DNA of 45,625 nucleotides from an uncultured marine group I thaumarchaeote. GTDB lineage: Archaea > Thermoproteota > Nitrososphaeria > Nitrososphaerales > Nitrosopumilaceae. This document shows positions 7,386 to 15,102 of this stretch, piece by piece; the first letter of the stretch is position 1, and every line of letters begins with the position of its first letter. A program made the position numbers and the translations under genes. The DNA is taken from assembly GCA_902606965.1 (NCBI GenBank), contig CACLIK010000006.1, positions 1 to 45,625 of the forward strand. Direction: 5' to 3'. The notes beneath the pieces are model-generated. The model saw nothing but the letters and a program-made list of their open reading frames with translations, was not told the origin of the DNA and made no database searches.

Positions 7386-8722
7386 GTATTTTTCAAATAG
7401 GATATTATTTTTGGGTGACACAGAATTGAGCTGTGTGCAGCTGAATCAGTTCCAATTCCATAACTAACAGTGGAGTCACCAACAAAGAAGAGTCCTTTGA
7501 CTTGAGATACCTCGTGTGGCATTTTATTTTTCCAAACCAATCCTGGTTCTTTCACAACTGATTCCACTAAACTCCAAGCCTTTGGTCTGTCCCACAACAA
7601 TACTTGTTGAAACTTTGGATATATTGATGACAATTCTTCCTTCATCTTTGTAACAACTTCTGCAATTTTTTGTGAATTCTTTGCATCATCAGAAGATACT
7701 GGTGTACCGACTATCATAAGGTGCTCATCAGGTGGAGAAACAGATGGTGTAATGTTTGAAATGAAAAAGATCCCCTTGCATACATAGTCTTTTCCTACAG
7801 GAAACACAACTTGTCTTGAATCAATTTTTTCTGAGAGTGCAAAGTGTACTTCGATAACTGATGTAGTTTTGTTTAGTCTGTTTGTCGATTCTATAAATTT
7901 CTGATCAAATACTCCATTGTCAAAGAGCTGGTTTATTGCAAGATATGCTGGAAAAGTGACGACCACACAATTACTGGGAACAAATTCTCCATTTGTGAGG
8001 GTAATTCCTTCAACTTTGCCATTTTTCACCTCGATTTTTTTTATTGATGTATTCAAGTTCAACTCAGAACACTTACTGGTGATATATTCAGCAAACACTT
8101 TTGAGATTTTGTCATATCCACCCATGTCTGGATATGCAAACTCGCTTGTTCCACCCTTAAACGGATTAGCACGTATGATTGTGCGCGCAAATTCGCCCAA
8201 TGATATATGTTCTGGAACATCTGCAAACGCGAGAATACATACAGCATCAAAAAAATTTCTTGATTGTTCATCTAGTTTTTTTGTTATGTCCGTAAGTGGA
8301 ATTTCATCGAGTTCTTCTGTTTTTTCTATACTTGTAAATGCCATAGGTAACAAAACTCTAAGAAGTGAAAGTCTACTTCGGAATGGCAGCAGTGTCATCT
8401 GTAAAATGTCAACAATTCCCTTTGGATACTTGTGAAATCCATTTCCGTCATAAAACGCAATATCAGAAACACTTGCTAGTTTAAGTTTCGAAACTATGTT
8501 TAGTTTTTTAAGAATCTCATAAATTTTTGATTTTTTGTAGAATGGCATTATGTGAAATCCATTGTCTAAAATATGTCCATTATACAATGATGTGGCAGTT
8601 CTGCCACCCACTTCCGAAAATTTTTCAAAAACTTTACACGATATGTTTTCATTCACTAGTAAGGCAGCAGTTGATAGCCCACTTACACCAGCACCTATTA
8701 TCAGTACTTTAGAAGACAACAC
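7382..8722 (-). CDS. CrtI/amine-oxidase-type FAD-dependent oxidoreductase
   Basis: The N terminus has the FAD-binding Rossmann motif (KVLIIGAGVSGLSTAALL, then an acidic strand end and VGGRTAT), and the C terminus has the second FAD motif (VKGLFFVGDSTVSYGIGTDSAAHSS). The 446-residue length and motif order fit the phytoene desaturase/protoporphyrinogen oxidase/amine oxidase superfamily. The substrate cannot be read from sequence; carotenoid or another isoprenoid is plausible. The start is GTG at 8722, and its G is the last base of the upstream TAG stop (TAGTG), so it is translationally coupled to the B12-binding gene. It is the third gene of the operon that begins at 10545. Confidence 0.88.
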   Translation of the reverse strand: MLSSKVLIIGAGVSGLSTAALLVNENISCKVFEKFSEVGGRTATSLYNGHILDNGFHIMPFYKKSKIYEILKKLNIVSKLKLASVSDIAFYDGNGFHKYPKGIVDILQMTLLPFRSRLSLLRVLLPMAFTSIEKTEELDEIPLTDITKKLDEQSRNFFDAVCILAFADVPEHISLGEFARTIIRANPFKGGTSEFAYPDMGGYDKISKVFAEYITSKCSELNLNTSIKKIEVKNGKVEGITLTNGEFVPSNCVVVTFPAYLAINQLFDNGVFDQKFIESTNRLNKTTSVIEVHFALSEKIDSRQVVFPVGKDYVCKGIFFISNITPSVSPPDEHLMIVGTPVSSDDAKNSQKIAEVVTKMKEELSSIYPKFQQVLLWDRPKAWSLVESVVKEPGLVWKNKMPHEVSQVKGLFFVGDSTVSYGIGTDSAAHSSILCHPKIISYLKNT

Positions 8723-9576
8723 TAAGAATCCTTTTTCTTGATCATTCCTTGAATTGTTCTGGACAATTCAGATAGAGAAGATGTATCCATAACCGTAACA
8801 TCATGAAATGAGTTTCCATCTTGTAATGCTTGTCCACCAATTACAATGGGTATTTTGAATTTTTGTAGATTCTTGATCAGTATGTCACATGACCTGAGAT
8901 GATCTTTTAATGTGACCGAGATTAAAATCAAATCAGGTTTTTTCTCTGAAATGTGGCTAATTATTGACTTAGATGGAGCAGAAGGTGCCAAGTTGATCAC
9001 GTCATAACCATTTAACGAAAGATACGTTTCCATCATAAAACACGGGATTGCATGATATTCCCCATCAGGTGTACAGATGAGGATTGTTTTTCCTTTACTT
9101 TTCGCTTTTGGCTTAGTGCCTATCTTTTCAATTAGATGCATTGCGGTATTACTCGCAATATGTTCATCTCCGACGTCAAGTTTTTTTGCATCCCATAGTT
9201 CTCCTATCTGATACATTGCTGGTCGTAAGACATTATCATAAAAACTGGCTACAGATGTTTGCTTTGTAAAATCAGTGTAAATTGACATGGTATTTTTCAA
9301 ATCACCAGCCAGCAAGAATTTACGCATATTTTGCCTAGTTTTGGTTAGATATTTCTCACGTTTTTTAGTGTCTAATTGCCTGTTAGATGACAAAAACGAT
9401 AGGACAGATGGATCATTTCTATATTCATCTGGAATGTTTTCTAAAGTGACATCTGATGTTTTTCCTAAATACTTGATAGTTTGTTGCTCAGATGTTTTCT
9501 TTTTTGAATTCCACTTACTTTTTACAAGATAAGAATACGATTCATTCTTAACAATTTTAGAACGAAGGAATACCAT
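8722..9576 (-). CDS. B12-binding sensor-like protein with CarH-type W-x9-EH motif
   Basis: The 284-residue protein has three parts. Residues 1-75 form a basic beta-hairpin-like region (SYSYLVKSKW...QQTIKYLGKT) resembling the N terminus of some IS1634-type transposases. Residues about 80-150 form a four-helix cap with W128, nine residues, then E138-H139. Residues about 163-280 form a Rossmann-like B12-binding domain with DGEYH, H175 being the candidate lower axial ligand. In CarH photoreceptors the cap has W-x9-EH and the ligand histidine falls about 46 residues after the Trp; here it is 47. The MerR DNA-binding domain of CarH is absent. The gene lies 12 bp after the W-repeat gene (AAGGAAA-type ribosome site) and overlaps the flavoprotein start by one base. 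Alternative: an ordinary methyltransferase corrinoid protein, but the sensor motif argues against it. Confidence 0.85.
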   Translation of the reverse strand: MVFLRSKIVKNESYSYLVKSKWNSKKKTSEQQTIKYLGKTSDVTLENIPDEYRNDPSVLSFLSSNRQLDTKKREKYLTKTRQNMRKFLLAGDLKNTMSIYTDFTKQTSVASFYDNVLRPAMYQIGELWDAKKLDVGDEHIASNTAMHLIEKIGTKPKAKSKGKTILICTPDGEYHAIPCFMMETYLSLNGYDVINLAPSAPSKSIISHISEKKPDLILISVTLKDHLRSCDILIKNLQKFKIPIVIGGQALQDGNSFHDVTVMDTSSLSELSRTIQGMIKKKDS

Positions 9577-9588
9577 TTTCCTTCTTGT

Positions 9589-10545
9589 CTACTTCACCGT
9601 TAACTCTAATGGTAGATTCAAGTTTCCAAATGGTTCAGTGATTTTTAGAAAATACTCACTGGATGCATCATAGTTCCATCTTTCCAAGTGTTTTTGTGCA
9701 GGAGGTCCAAATGAGAAATCAATTGAAGCAATGACGTCAGGCTTCATTTCTAATCTGCCAGCGGTAACAGTATTAGTAGAATATGGCCAGTCCTTTTTTC
9801 CATCAGTGATTGTGTAATTACATGCAACTGCACCAGTACAGAATATTGAGTGATTTTTGCTATCAGTATTGTGTACTACAAATGTTATGAACAAATTTGA
9901 ATTTCCATCAGGTGTAATTATTACTTGAGATGGAGTATAGTAATAATGCACGGGTCCAACCACATACTTTTTAGAACCCATCATGTATTCAACGCTCTCT
10001 AGCAGATCCTTGAACTCATTTTCACACAAGAAAACTTCTGAAGCCTTGTCATATTCCTGGCACTTTGCAAGCTCTGCTTTCACTTGATTATATTTTGCAG
10101 TTAACGTAGAATCAGAACTTGATGGTGCAGCTGTTGGTGCTGCCATTGCAGGTGCTGCCTGCTCAGCTTGTGGAACTGTCATTATTCCAACTTTAATGAG
10201 ATGTTGAATAGCATTTACAAAGTCATCATCAGAAATTTGATTTCCTGCCCACCAGCTGGCGGTATTTTTAACCCAACCAGGTATTGTTGATTCTGCAGTT
10301 CCAGAAACTGCAGTGGTTGGAACTTCTATAATGTCATTTGAAACAAGCCATTCAATGCCTGAAACAAACGAACCATCGTCAATAATTCCATCAGCCCACC
10401 ATCCTGCGTTATTTTTTATCCAGTCCGGAACACAAACTCTGCAATCAGGTGGTGCATAGTTGCTTGATGTTGATACTTGTGCAGAAGCAATTGGTATCAC
10501 AGCAACTGCTGCTAGTAAAGCAAGTAATGGAATTACTTTATTCAT
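9589..10545 (-). CDS. Secreted W-repeat protein, first gene of the B12-sensor operon
   Basis: I take the start at ATG 10545 rather than the ORF-track 10566, because the TATA box at 10567-10577 is centred 27 nt upstream and would lie outside the message. This gives MNKVIPLLALLAAVAVIPIASA, a clean signal peptide. Two W-repeats follow (VPDWIKNNAGWWADG and IPGWVKNTASWWAGN), then an Ala/Pro/Ser-rich linker and a C-terminal beta domain of about 150 residues with several cysteines (AKCQEYD, FLCENE, IFCTGAVACNY) that could form disulfides outside the cell. The C-terminal domain is not one I can name. Twelve bases separate its stop from the B12-binding gene, so they are probably one message. Confidence 0.82.
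   Translation of the reverse strand: MNKVIPLLALLAAVAVIPIASAQVSTSSNYAPPDCRVCVPDWIKNNAGWWADGIIDDGSFVSGIEWLVSNDIIEVPTTAVSGTAESTIPGWVKNTASWWAGNQISDDDFVNAIQHLIKVGIMTVPQAEQAAPAMAAPTAAPSSSDSTLTAKYNQVKAELAKCQEYDKASEVFLCENEFKDLLESVEYMMGSKKYVVGPVHYYYTPSQVIITPDGNSNLFITFVVHNTDSKNHSIFCTGAVACNYTITDGKKDWPYSTNTVTAGRLEMKPDVIASIDFSFGPPAQKHLERWNYDASSEYFLKITEPFGNLNLPLELTVK
10180..10450 (-). repeat. Two divergent W-repeats of the secreted protein
   Basis: The first copy (about 10335-10450) reads VPDWIKNNAGWWADGIIDDGSF. The second (about 10180-10295) reads IPGWVKNTASWWAGNQISDDDF. The second copy is the most divergent of the six W-repeats in the window. Confidence 0.8.
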
Positions 10546-10566
10546 GTAGCATACTGGCGCCACCAC

Positions 10567-10577
10567 TATAATATAAA
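10567..10577 (-). promoter_or_regulatory. TATA box of the W-repeat/B12/flavoprotein operon
   Basis: On the minus strand this reads TTTATATTATA, a strong archaeal TATA box. It is centred 27 nt before the ATG at 10545, consistent with leaderless transcription of the first gene. Confidence 0.7.
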
Positions 10578-10580
10578 CTG

Positions 10581-10610
10581 GTGCTAACTTTACTTACTAG
10601 TGCTAACTAG
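10581..10610. promoter_or_regulatory. Candidate operator: two GTGCTAACT direct repeats and an inverted repeat
   Basis: GTGCTAACT occurs at 10581-10589 and 10600-10608, 19 bp apart. The second copy sits in a short inverted repeat, CTAGT-GCTA-ACTAG, at 10597-10610. Relative to the minus-strand operon this is immediately upstream of the TATA box, in the BRE and upstream-activator zone. The binding protein is unknown. Confidence 0.5.
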
Positions 10611-10618
10611 CAAATAGA

Positions 10619-11455
10619 TCAGACAAAAATTATCGATGCATAACCAACAACTGAGCTTTTGTCACCTGAAATGTCACCACTGGTGGCATATTTCAGCAGT
10701 TTTCCCTCAGTAGCACCAAGTTCCTTACAGGCAATCATGGTAGACGCTATCGCACCATATCCACATGCAGTCACATGCTTTTCATACAAAACTTTGTAAA
10801 ATTCATCAACGTCCAGCTTCAGAATCGGTTCAATCAGTGCCATGTCTTGTTTATGTGCAAATTCATTTTCTTCGTAATGCGTAAAATCAGATGAACCAAT
10901 CAACAAGACATCCTTTTTTTTGGCGAGTTCTGCAATTGCGGAGCCCACTTGTGTTGCTGTTTTTTGTTCTTGAGTAATTAGAGAGACAGGAAGTATCTTC
11001 ATTTCATTAGGAAATGTTTCTTGGAGTATAGGGATCTGCACTTCAATACTGTGCTCTTTTGAGTGAGAGAAAGAGTCAAGTTCCAATATACCTAGATACT
11101 CTCTTAGTTCCAATGCAGATTCCGAATCAACTTTAACCAAACCAAGTGGAGTCTTCCAACTAGAATCAACCATGGACGCAACATTTTGTCCAATTCCGTA
11201 GTGATTAGGGCCAGTAATTATTGCTAGTTTGCTTTTAGACAATGAGATTGCATAGAATGAGTGGCAGGCAACAGGACCAGAATAGACGAATCCTGCATGT
11301 GGGCATATCACACCGTAAATCTTTTGTTCAGAATCTGTCGGTGGTATTTTACCAGGACCAAATTCATGCAAAAAGCATTCATGTATGAGATCTTTTAGTC
11401 CCTTTTCATCTCCAGGATAAAACGTTCCAGATACCGCCGGCGTCCTAACTTCCAT
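10619..11455 (-). CDS. Memo-family protein (AmmeMemoRadiSam component)
   Basis: The protein starts MEVRTPAVSGTFYPGDEKGL, the usual Memo N terminus, so I take the ATG at 11455 instead of the ORF-track 11494. It has the family landmarks CPHAGFVYSGPVACH, GPNHYG, HSIEVQIP, IGSSDFTHYE and ACGYGAI. These include the His/His/Cys set that binds a metal in Memo proteins related to extradiol dioxygenases. At 279 residues it has typical length. The start overlaps the end of the AMMECR1 gene by 11 bp, so the two are translationally coupled. The biochemical role of the Memo-AMMECR1-radical SAM trio is not settled. Confidence 0.92.
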   Translation of the reverse strand: MEVRTPAVSGTFYPGDEKGLKDLIHECFLHEFGPGKIPPTDSEQKIYGVICPHAGFVYSGPVACHSFYAISLSKSKLAIITGPNHYGIGQNVASMVDSSWKTPLGLVKVDSESALELREYLGILELDSFSHSKEHSIEVQIPILQETFPNEMKILPVSLITQEQKTATQVGSAIAELAKKKDVLLIGSSDFTHYEENEFAHKQDMALIEPILKLDVDEFYKVLYEKHVTACGYGAIASTMIACKELGATEGKLLKYATSGDISGDKSSVVGYASIIFV

Positions 11456-12035
11456 TGGTTTCCTCCTTGTATACAATCCCCTCAAACTTTTCAATTTTCA
11501 CTTTTTCATTTTTCCAAGTATTCTTTTCCAACCCAGCCTTTTCACATGTATGCTGGAGAAATTCTTCCACATTCCAACCATATTCGACAGGAACTTGCGG
11601 CAATAGCAGACCTGATGAAAAAGAGTTTCTTATGATCAGACCATCCCTTCCAACTTTGATCTTCTCCAAGTATTCCATAGGATCAGTTACAGTGATCTCA
11701 ACTGGTGGTGTGAGAACGGTTACTTCAAACACAATGCCATTCAGCTCATTTGTTTTTACTGGTGAGAATCTTGGGTCCTCTGTGGCTGCAGCAATTGCTG
11801 CATCTATTATTCCATGAGATAGTTTTTTGTCAGGCATCGGAAATCCGATGCAGCCTCGTAATCCATCAGCGTTGTTTAAGGTAACAAACACGCCTGCATT
11901 AAAAGAGAATTTTTTCTCACGTTCTGATTCTAATTTCATTCTCTTACCATTTGAAAGAAATTCAGTAACAGCCATTCGTGCAGTCTTGACCAAGAAAACC
12001 CCATCTGAATCAGATAATTGGGTATCTTCAGGCAT
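11445..12035 (-). CDS. AMMECR1-domain protein
   Basis: The 196-residue product contains the hallmark motif LRGCIG (in NNADGLRGCIGFPMP), and further AMMECR1 features such as AAIAAATEDPRFSPV and PVEYGWNVEEFLQHTCEKAGL. It spans the full single-domain length of archaeal homologues. A TATA-like TTTAATACA is centred about 23 nt before the ATG at 12035. It is the first gene of a two-gene unit with Memo and overlaps it by 11 bp. The domain's function is unknown; co-occurrence with a radical SAM enzyme suggests a modification pathway. Confidence 0.93.
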   Translation of the reverse strand: MPEDTQLSDSDGVFLVKTARMAVTEFLSNGKRMKLESEREKKFSFNAGVFVTLNNADGLRGCIGFPMPDKKLSHGIIDAAIAAATEDPRFSPVKTNELNGIVFEVTVLTPPVEITVTDPMEYLEKIKVGRDGLIIRNSFSSGLLLPQVPVEYGWNVEEFLQHTCEKAGLEKNTWKNEKVKIEKFEGIVYKEETNGS

Positions 12036-12094
12036 ATATCATCAACCCAATTGTATTAAAAAAACATTAAATTTTACAAATTATTCTTTAACAC

Positions 12095-12301
12095 ATGCCA
12101 GAACCAATTATGGCAATAGCCGCGTTAGCTGTAATCACTATAGCATTGATAGGTCAGGCTATTGAAATGCGAAAGATACGTGTGAGAACGCATGGCGAGG
12201 ACTCGATAGGCAGCCCAAACATATTCTTGGATAAAAGAAATTTCAAATGGTATGGAATGATTGTTGTAGGATTTGGTTTAGCATATGCAGCGCAGTTTTA
12301 G
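12095..12301 (+). CDS. Small membrane protein with two hydrophobic segments
   Basis: The 68-residue protein has one helix near the N terminus (IMAIAALAVITIALIGQAI), a charged middle (EMRKIRVRTHGEDSIG) and a second hydrophobic stretch at the C terminus (WYGMIVVGFGLAYAAQF). A TATA-like ACATTAAATTTT is centred about 26 nt before the ATG, which supports a real gene despite its size. It converges on and overlaps the next gene by 4 bp. I do not recognise the family. Confidence 0.65.
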   Translation: MPEPIMAIAALAVITIALIGQAIEMRKIRVRTHGEDSIGSPNIFLDKRNFKWYGMIVVGFGLAYAAQF

Positions 12302-12606
12302 TTATAATCCACTTCTAAAACTACTCTGGGTTCATTCGCACGTTTTTCATCATCATACTTTAATTGAGATATTTTCTTGCAAAGAGAATCATCACTGACC
12401 AAGCTAGCCTTTCCAGCAAAACTTTGTCCATCAAATTCTATTTTTACATCTGGATTTTTTTGCGCATTCTTCAACCAATCACTGTTTGTATTTCTTCGTG
12501 AGAAGTACAACTTTCCCTCATGTTTGACGGCAAGAAGCCATACCCTATGCGTCTTTCCAGTATCCCTACCCTTTGTTTCTAAGATTGCCTTAAACCTCAT
12601 TCTCAA
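12298..12606 (-). CDS. F420-dependent nitroreductase-like split-barrel protein
   Basis: The 102-residue protein has the small split beta-barrel pattern: ETKGRDTGKTHRVWLLAV, GKLYFSRR, DWLKNAQKNPDVKIEFDG and a final strand RVVLEVDY. This resembles the deazaflavin (F420)-dependent nitroreductase/DUF385 group and more loosely PPOX proteins. Thaumarchaeota make F420, so an F420 or flavin cofactor is plausible; the substrate is unknown. It starts 4 bp after the Trm1 stop and is probably transcribed with it. Confidence 0.65.
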   Translation of the reverse strand: MRMRFKAILETKGRDTGKTHRVWLLAVKHEGKLYFSRRNTNSDWLKNAQKNPDVKIEFDGQSFAGKASLVSDDSLCKKISQLKYDDEKRANEPRVVLEVDYN

Positions 12607-12610
12607 TCAT

Positions 12611-13753
12611 CTATGATAGTAATTTTAGAATTTCATCAACCCTGCAATCCGTTCTGAATCCAGTTGGATTAAGCGAAGTTGGACTTGCTACAAATCCAGC
12701 GTCTTGGAGTTTTTCAATCATATTTTTCATTTTGAGCGGAGCCTTTTGCATTTTTGATGCAATTTCATCAAGTGTATAATATGTTGCTGGCATTTCTGAT
12801 TCTAGAATACATTTTTCTAAGATTTTTTCACATCTCTTATCCACTGTAAGCTTTGGAAGCATTTCATTCATTTTCATTACAAATTCTTTTTCAAACAATG
12901 GTCCTATCCATAATGGTCCAGCAACTTCTAGCTTAGAATTACAAATATTACAAATCTCTTCCTGTTTCATAATAGCTTTTCTGCTTCCACATGATTTGCA
13001 ATGTATGATATATCCAAGCTGCTCCTTTTGTTCTGGCTTGTTTAAAATTTTAAGATACGTCCTGTAATAGTGCATGTCATGTTGCACAAACTGTGGAATT
13101 ATCTGAATATCTAATCTTCCTGCAACATATTCCAAGCAGCCTAGGATTAGTCTAATTGCAATTTCGTTAGAGTATTCTGTTTTTATTGGCACGCCATGGT
13201 ATTTTCTTTGGCATGATCTTTTTGACAGCCCATGTAATACCTGCAAGTCTGTAGCAGTAACTGACAGCATACCACCATGCATTGTGGCACGAATCGCACA
13301 GTCAAAATATTTTGTTGGTGAGCCAAAAGGATCAACATCCACAATCGAACCCCTCATGCCTTTCTTCGAGTAAGATCCAAAAAACTGGCATATCTCTTTC
13401 TCAGATGTTTCAAGATTTGAAATCTCATTTAGTTTCATGGAATCCAGTGCAATGTCCAAGCCTTCAGAATTGATATCATTAGTCACAACCGCTTCCACAT
13501 CTGTAATTTCATTTGCAACTCTGAGTGATCTGGCACCAAGACCAGCTAACCCGTCTAGGAATATTTTTGGCTTGTCAAAATTTTCCCAAAAAGCAGAATA
13601 GGCTAAAATTGAGAAATCACGGTTCAATTTGGCAGCAGGGTTGAAAAAAGCGGGTTCCTTTGGTGGAACTTTCTCATCTAGTGATTTTTCTGGAACAAGA
13701 ATTTTTGTTGTACCCTCCGTTATCTCTACTAGTTTTTCTTCTGTTCTTTGCAA
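12611..13753 (-). CDS. trm1: tRNA (guanine-26) N2-dimethyltransferase Trm1
   Basis: The 380-residue protein has the Trm1 signature: an N-terminal EGTTKILVPE and FFNPAAKLNRD segment, then the SAM-binding fold with DGLAGLGARSLRVANE, the catalytic-site motif VDVDPFGSPTKYFD and SVTATDLQVLHG. A cysteine-rich zinc segment (CKSCGSRK and CNICNSK) and a C-terminal helical domain follow. It methylates G26 of many tRNAs using SAM. The start appears to be TTG at 13753. It is divergent from RNase HII across a 47-bp promoter region and leads a probable operon with the split-barrel gene. Confidence 0.95.
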   Translation of the reverse strand: MQRTEEKLVEITEGTTKILVPEKSLDEKVPPKEPAFFNPAAKLNRDFSILAYSAFWENFDKPKIFLDGLAGLGARSLRVANEITDVEAVVTNDINSEGLDIALDSMKLNEISNLETSEKEICQFFGSYSKKGMRGSIVDVDPFGSPTKYFDCAIRATMHGGMLSVTATDLQVLHGLSKRSCQRKYHGVPIKTEYSNEIAIRLILGCLEYVAGRLDIQIIPQFVQHDMHYYRTYLKILNKPEQKEQLGYIIHCKSCGSRKAIMKQEEICNICNSKLEVAGPLWIGPLFEKEFVMKMNEMLPKLTVDKRCEKILEKCILESEMPATYYTLDEIASKMQKAPLKMKNMIEKLQDAGFVASPTSLNPTGFRTDCRVDEILKLLS

Positions 13754-13800
13754 TAGTTCTCTTGAATTCTTTTTACCTATAACGGTTAATACTCCTAAAA

Positions 13801-14439
13801 ATGAAAAACCGTATGCAGATTTGTGGAGTTGATGAGGCAGGAAGAGGTTCCATGTTGGGTCCCTTGGTTATAGCAGGCATTACCATATCCAAATCAAAAA
13901 TCAAACTATTGAAAAAATTGGGTGTACGAGATTCAAAGAAGCTCTCACCTGCGGCAAGGGAATATCTTTACAAGAAAATCATTGAGACGGTTGATGACTA
14001 TCATGTGATAAGAATTCCTCCGCGGGTAATTGACAAGAGTGTTGCAAATCATTCGCTGAATCATCTGGAGGCGAAATATATGGCAAGGGTGATATCCAAA
14101 CTTTCTCCATCAACCGCATTTGTAGATTCATGTGATGTAAATTCCAAAAGATTTGGAAAAGAGATTTCAGAACTTACATCAAACACGAAGATAAGATCAT
14201 ACCATCACGCAGACAGTAAATTTGTTACAGTCTCTGCTGCGTCAATACTTGCGAAAGTTTCTCGGGATAGGGCAATAATGAGATTGGGAAAAAATCATGA
14301 TATAGGAAGTGGTTATCCATCAGATCCGAAAACCAAAATGTTTGTAAAAAAATCATTACGAAGAAATCATGACATGCCTTTTCTGCGAAAGAGTTGGAAG
14401 CCTGTGCAAATCTTAATGAAAAAAAGAAAATTATCCTAA
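13801..14439 (+). CDS. rnhB: Ribonuclease HII
   Basis: The 212-residue enzyme shows the RNase HII active-site blocks CGVDEAGRGSMLGPLVIAG, FVDSCDV and HADSKF, which supply the acidic metal-binding residues. It cleaves the RNA strand of RNA-DNA hybrids, including single ribonucleotides in DNA. A TATA-like CTATAAC is about 24 nt before the ATG. The last 9 bp overlap the convergent fibrillarin gene. Confidence 0.96.
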   Translation: MKNRMQICGVDEAGRGSMLGPLVIAGITISKSKIKLLKKLGVRDSKKLSPAAREYLYKKIIETVDDYHVIRIPPRVIDKSVANHSLNHLEAKYMARVISKLSPSTAFVDSCDVNSKRFGKEISELTSNTKIRSYHHADSKFVTVSAASILAKVSRDRAIMRLGKNHDIGSGYPSDPKTKMFVKKSLRRNHDMPFLRKSWKPVQILMKKRKLS

Positions 14440-15102
14440 AGACGTAGCTATTACTATCGCATGATCCTTATCATATGGATGCAGGTCAATTGTTTGCCTG
14501 ATCTGAAATAGTGACTCAAGTTTCTTTGTTTCATCTTCAATTACTCTCTTTGGCTCTTTTGTCACATCTATACTTCTGGTTTTTATGATCAAAAATAAAT
14601 AGCCACCAGATTTTAGATATAATTTACAATTTTCAATAGCTATGTCTGTTTGATCTGGCTGTGCAATGTCTACATATACAGCATCAACTTTCTTGTAAAC
14701 AGAAAAAAACTCTTCTGGTTTTCTTGCATCATGAATAATTGGCACAATATTTTTTCTATGCGATGCTACCCTATCTAAGAAATCTCTAGCTACTCTGCTT
14801 GCGTGTTCAATTCCAAAGATAATTCCGCTTTGACCAACCATATCAGAAATATGACTAATTGTAGTGCCAGTTGATACCCCAAGATACAAGACATCAGATT
14901 TTTCTATGAAAGGAAAGTCTTCTAGCCCATTCATTATGGCAGCAGCCAGTTTGCTTCTGAAGGGATTCCATATTCTACATTCAATTCCCTGATGTTGTAC
15001 AAGCTTTTCATTGTAAACCTGATTTCCAGGTACCAAATTTACAGTTGCTAATTTTTCTTCTCCATCTACCTGAATCCAAAAAAATGGTTTCTTATCTACC
15101 AA
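14431..15102 (-). CDS. flpA: Fibrillarin-like rRNA/tRNA 2'-O-methyltransferase
   Basis: The 223-residue protein begins with the beta domain of fibrillarin (LVPGNQVYNEKLV, IECRIWNPFRSKLAAAI) and continues with the SAM fold (VLYLGVSTGTTISHISDMVG, VDAVYVDIAQPDQ, GGYLFLIIKTRSID). It is the catalytic subunit of box C/D RNPs, which methylate ribose on rRNA and tRNA at sites chosen by guide sRNAs. The start overlaps the end of the Nop5 gene by 11 bp, as expected for coordinated synthesis of the two core partners. Confidence 0.96.
   Translation of the reverse strand: MVDKKPFFWIQVDGEEKLATVNLVPGNQVYNEKLVQHQGIECRIWNPFRSKLAAAIMNGLEDFPFIEKSDVLYLGVSTGTTISHISDMVGQSGIIFGIEHASRVARDFLDRVASHRKNIVPIIHDARKPEEFFSVYKKVDAVYVDIAQPDQTDIAIENCKLYLKSGGYLFLIIKTRSIDVTKEPKRVIEDETKKLESLFQIRQTIDLHPYDKDHAIVIATSLG

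Noticed and set aside
8722-9576. B12-binding gene as the remnant of a transposase
   Set aside because: Only the first 75 residues resemble a transposase N terminus; no DDE motif, inverted repeats or target duplication are present, and the cobalamin domains are intact.
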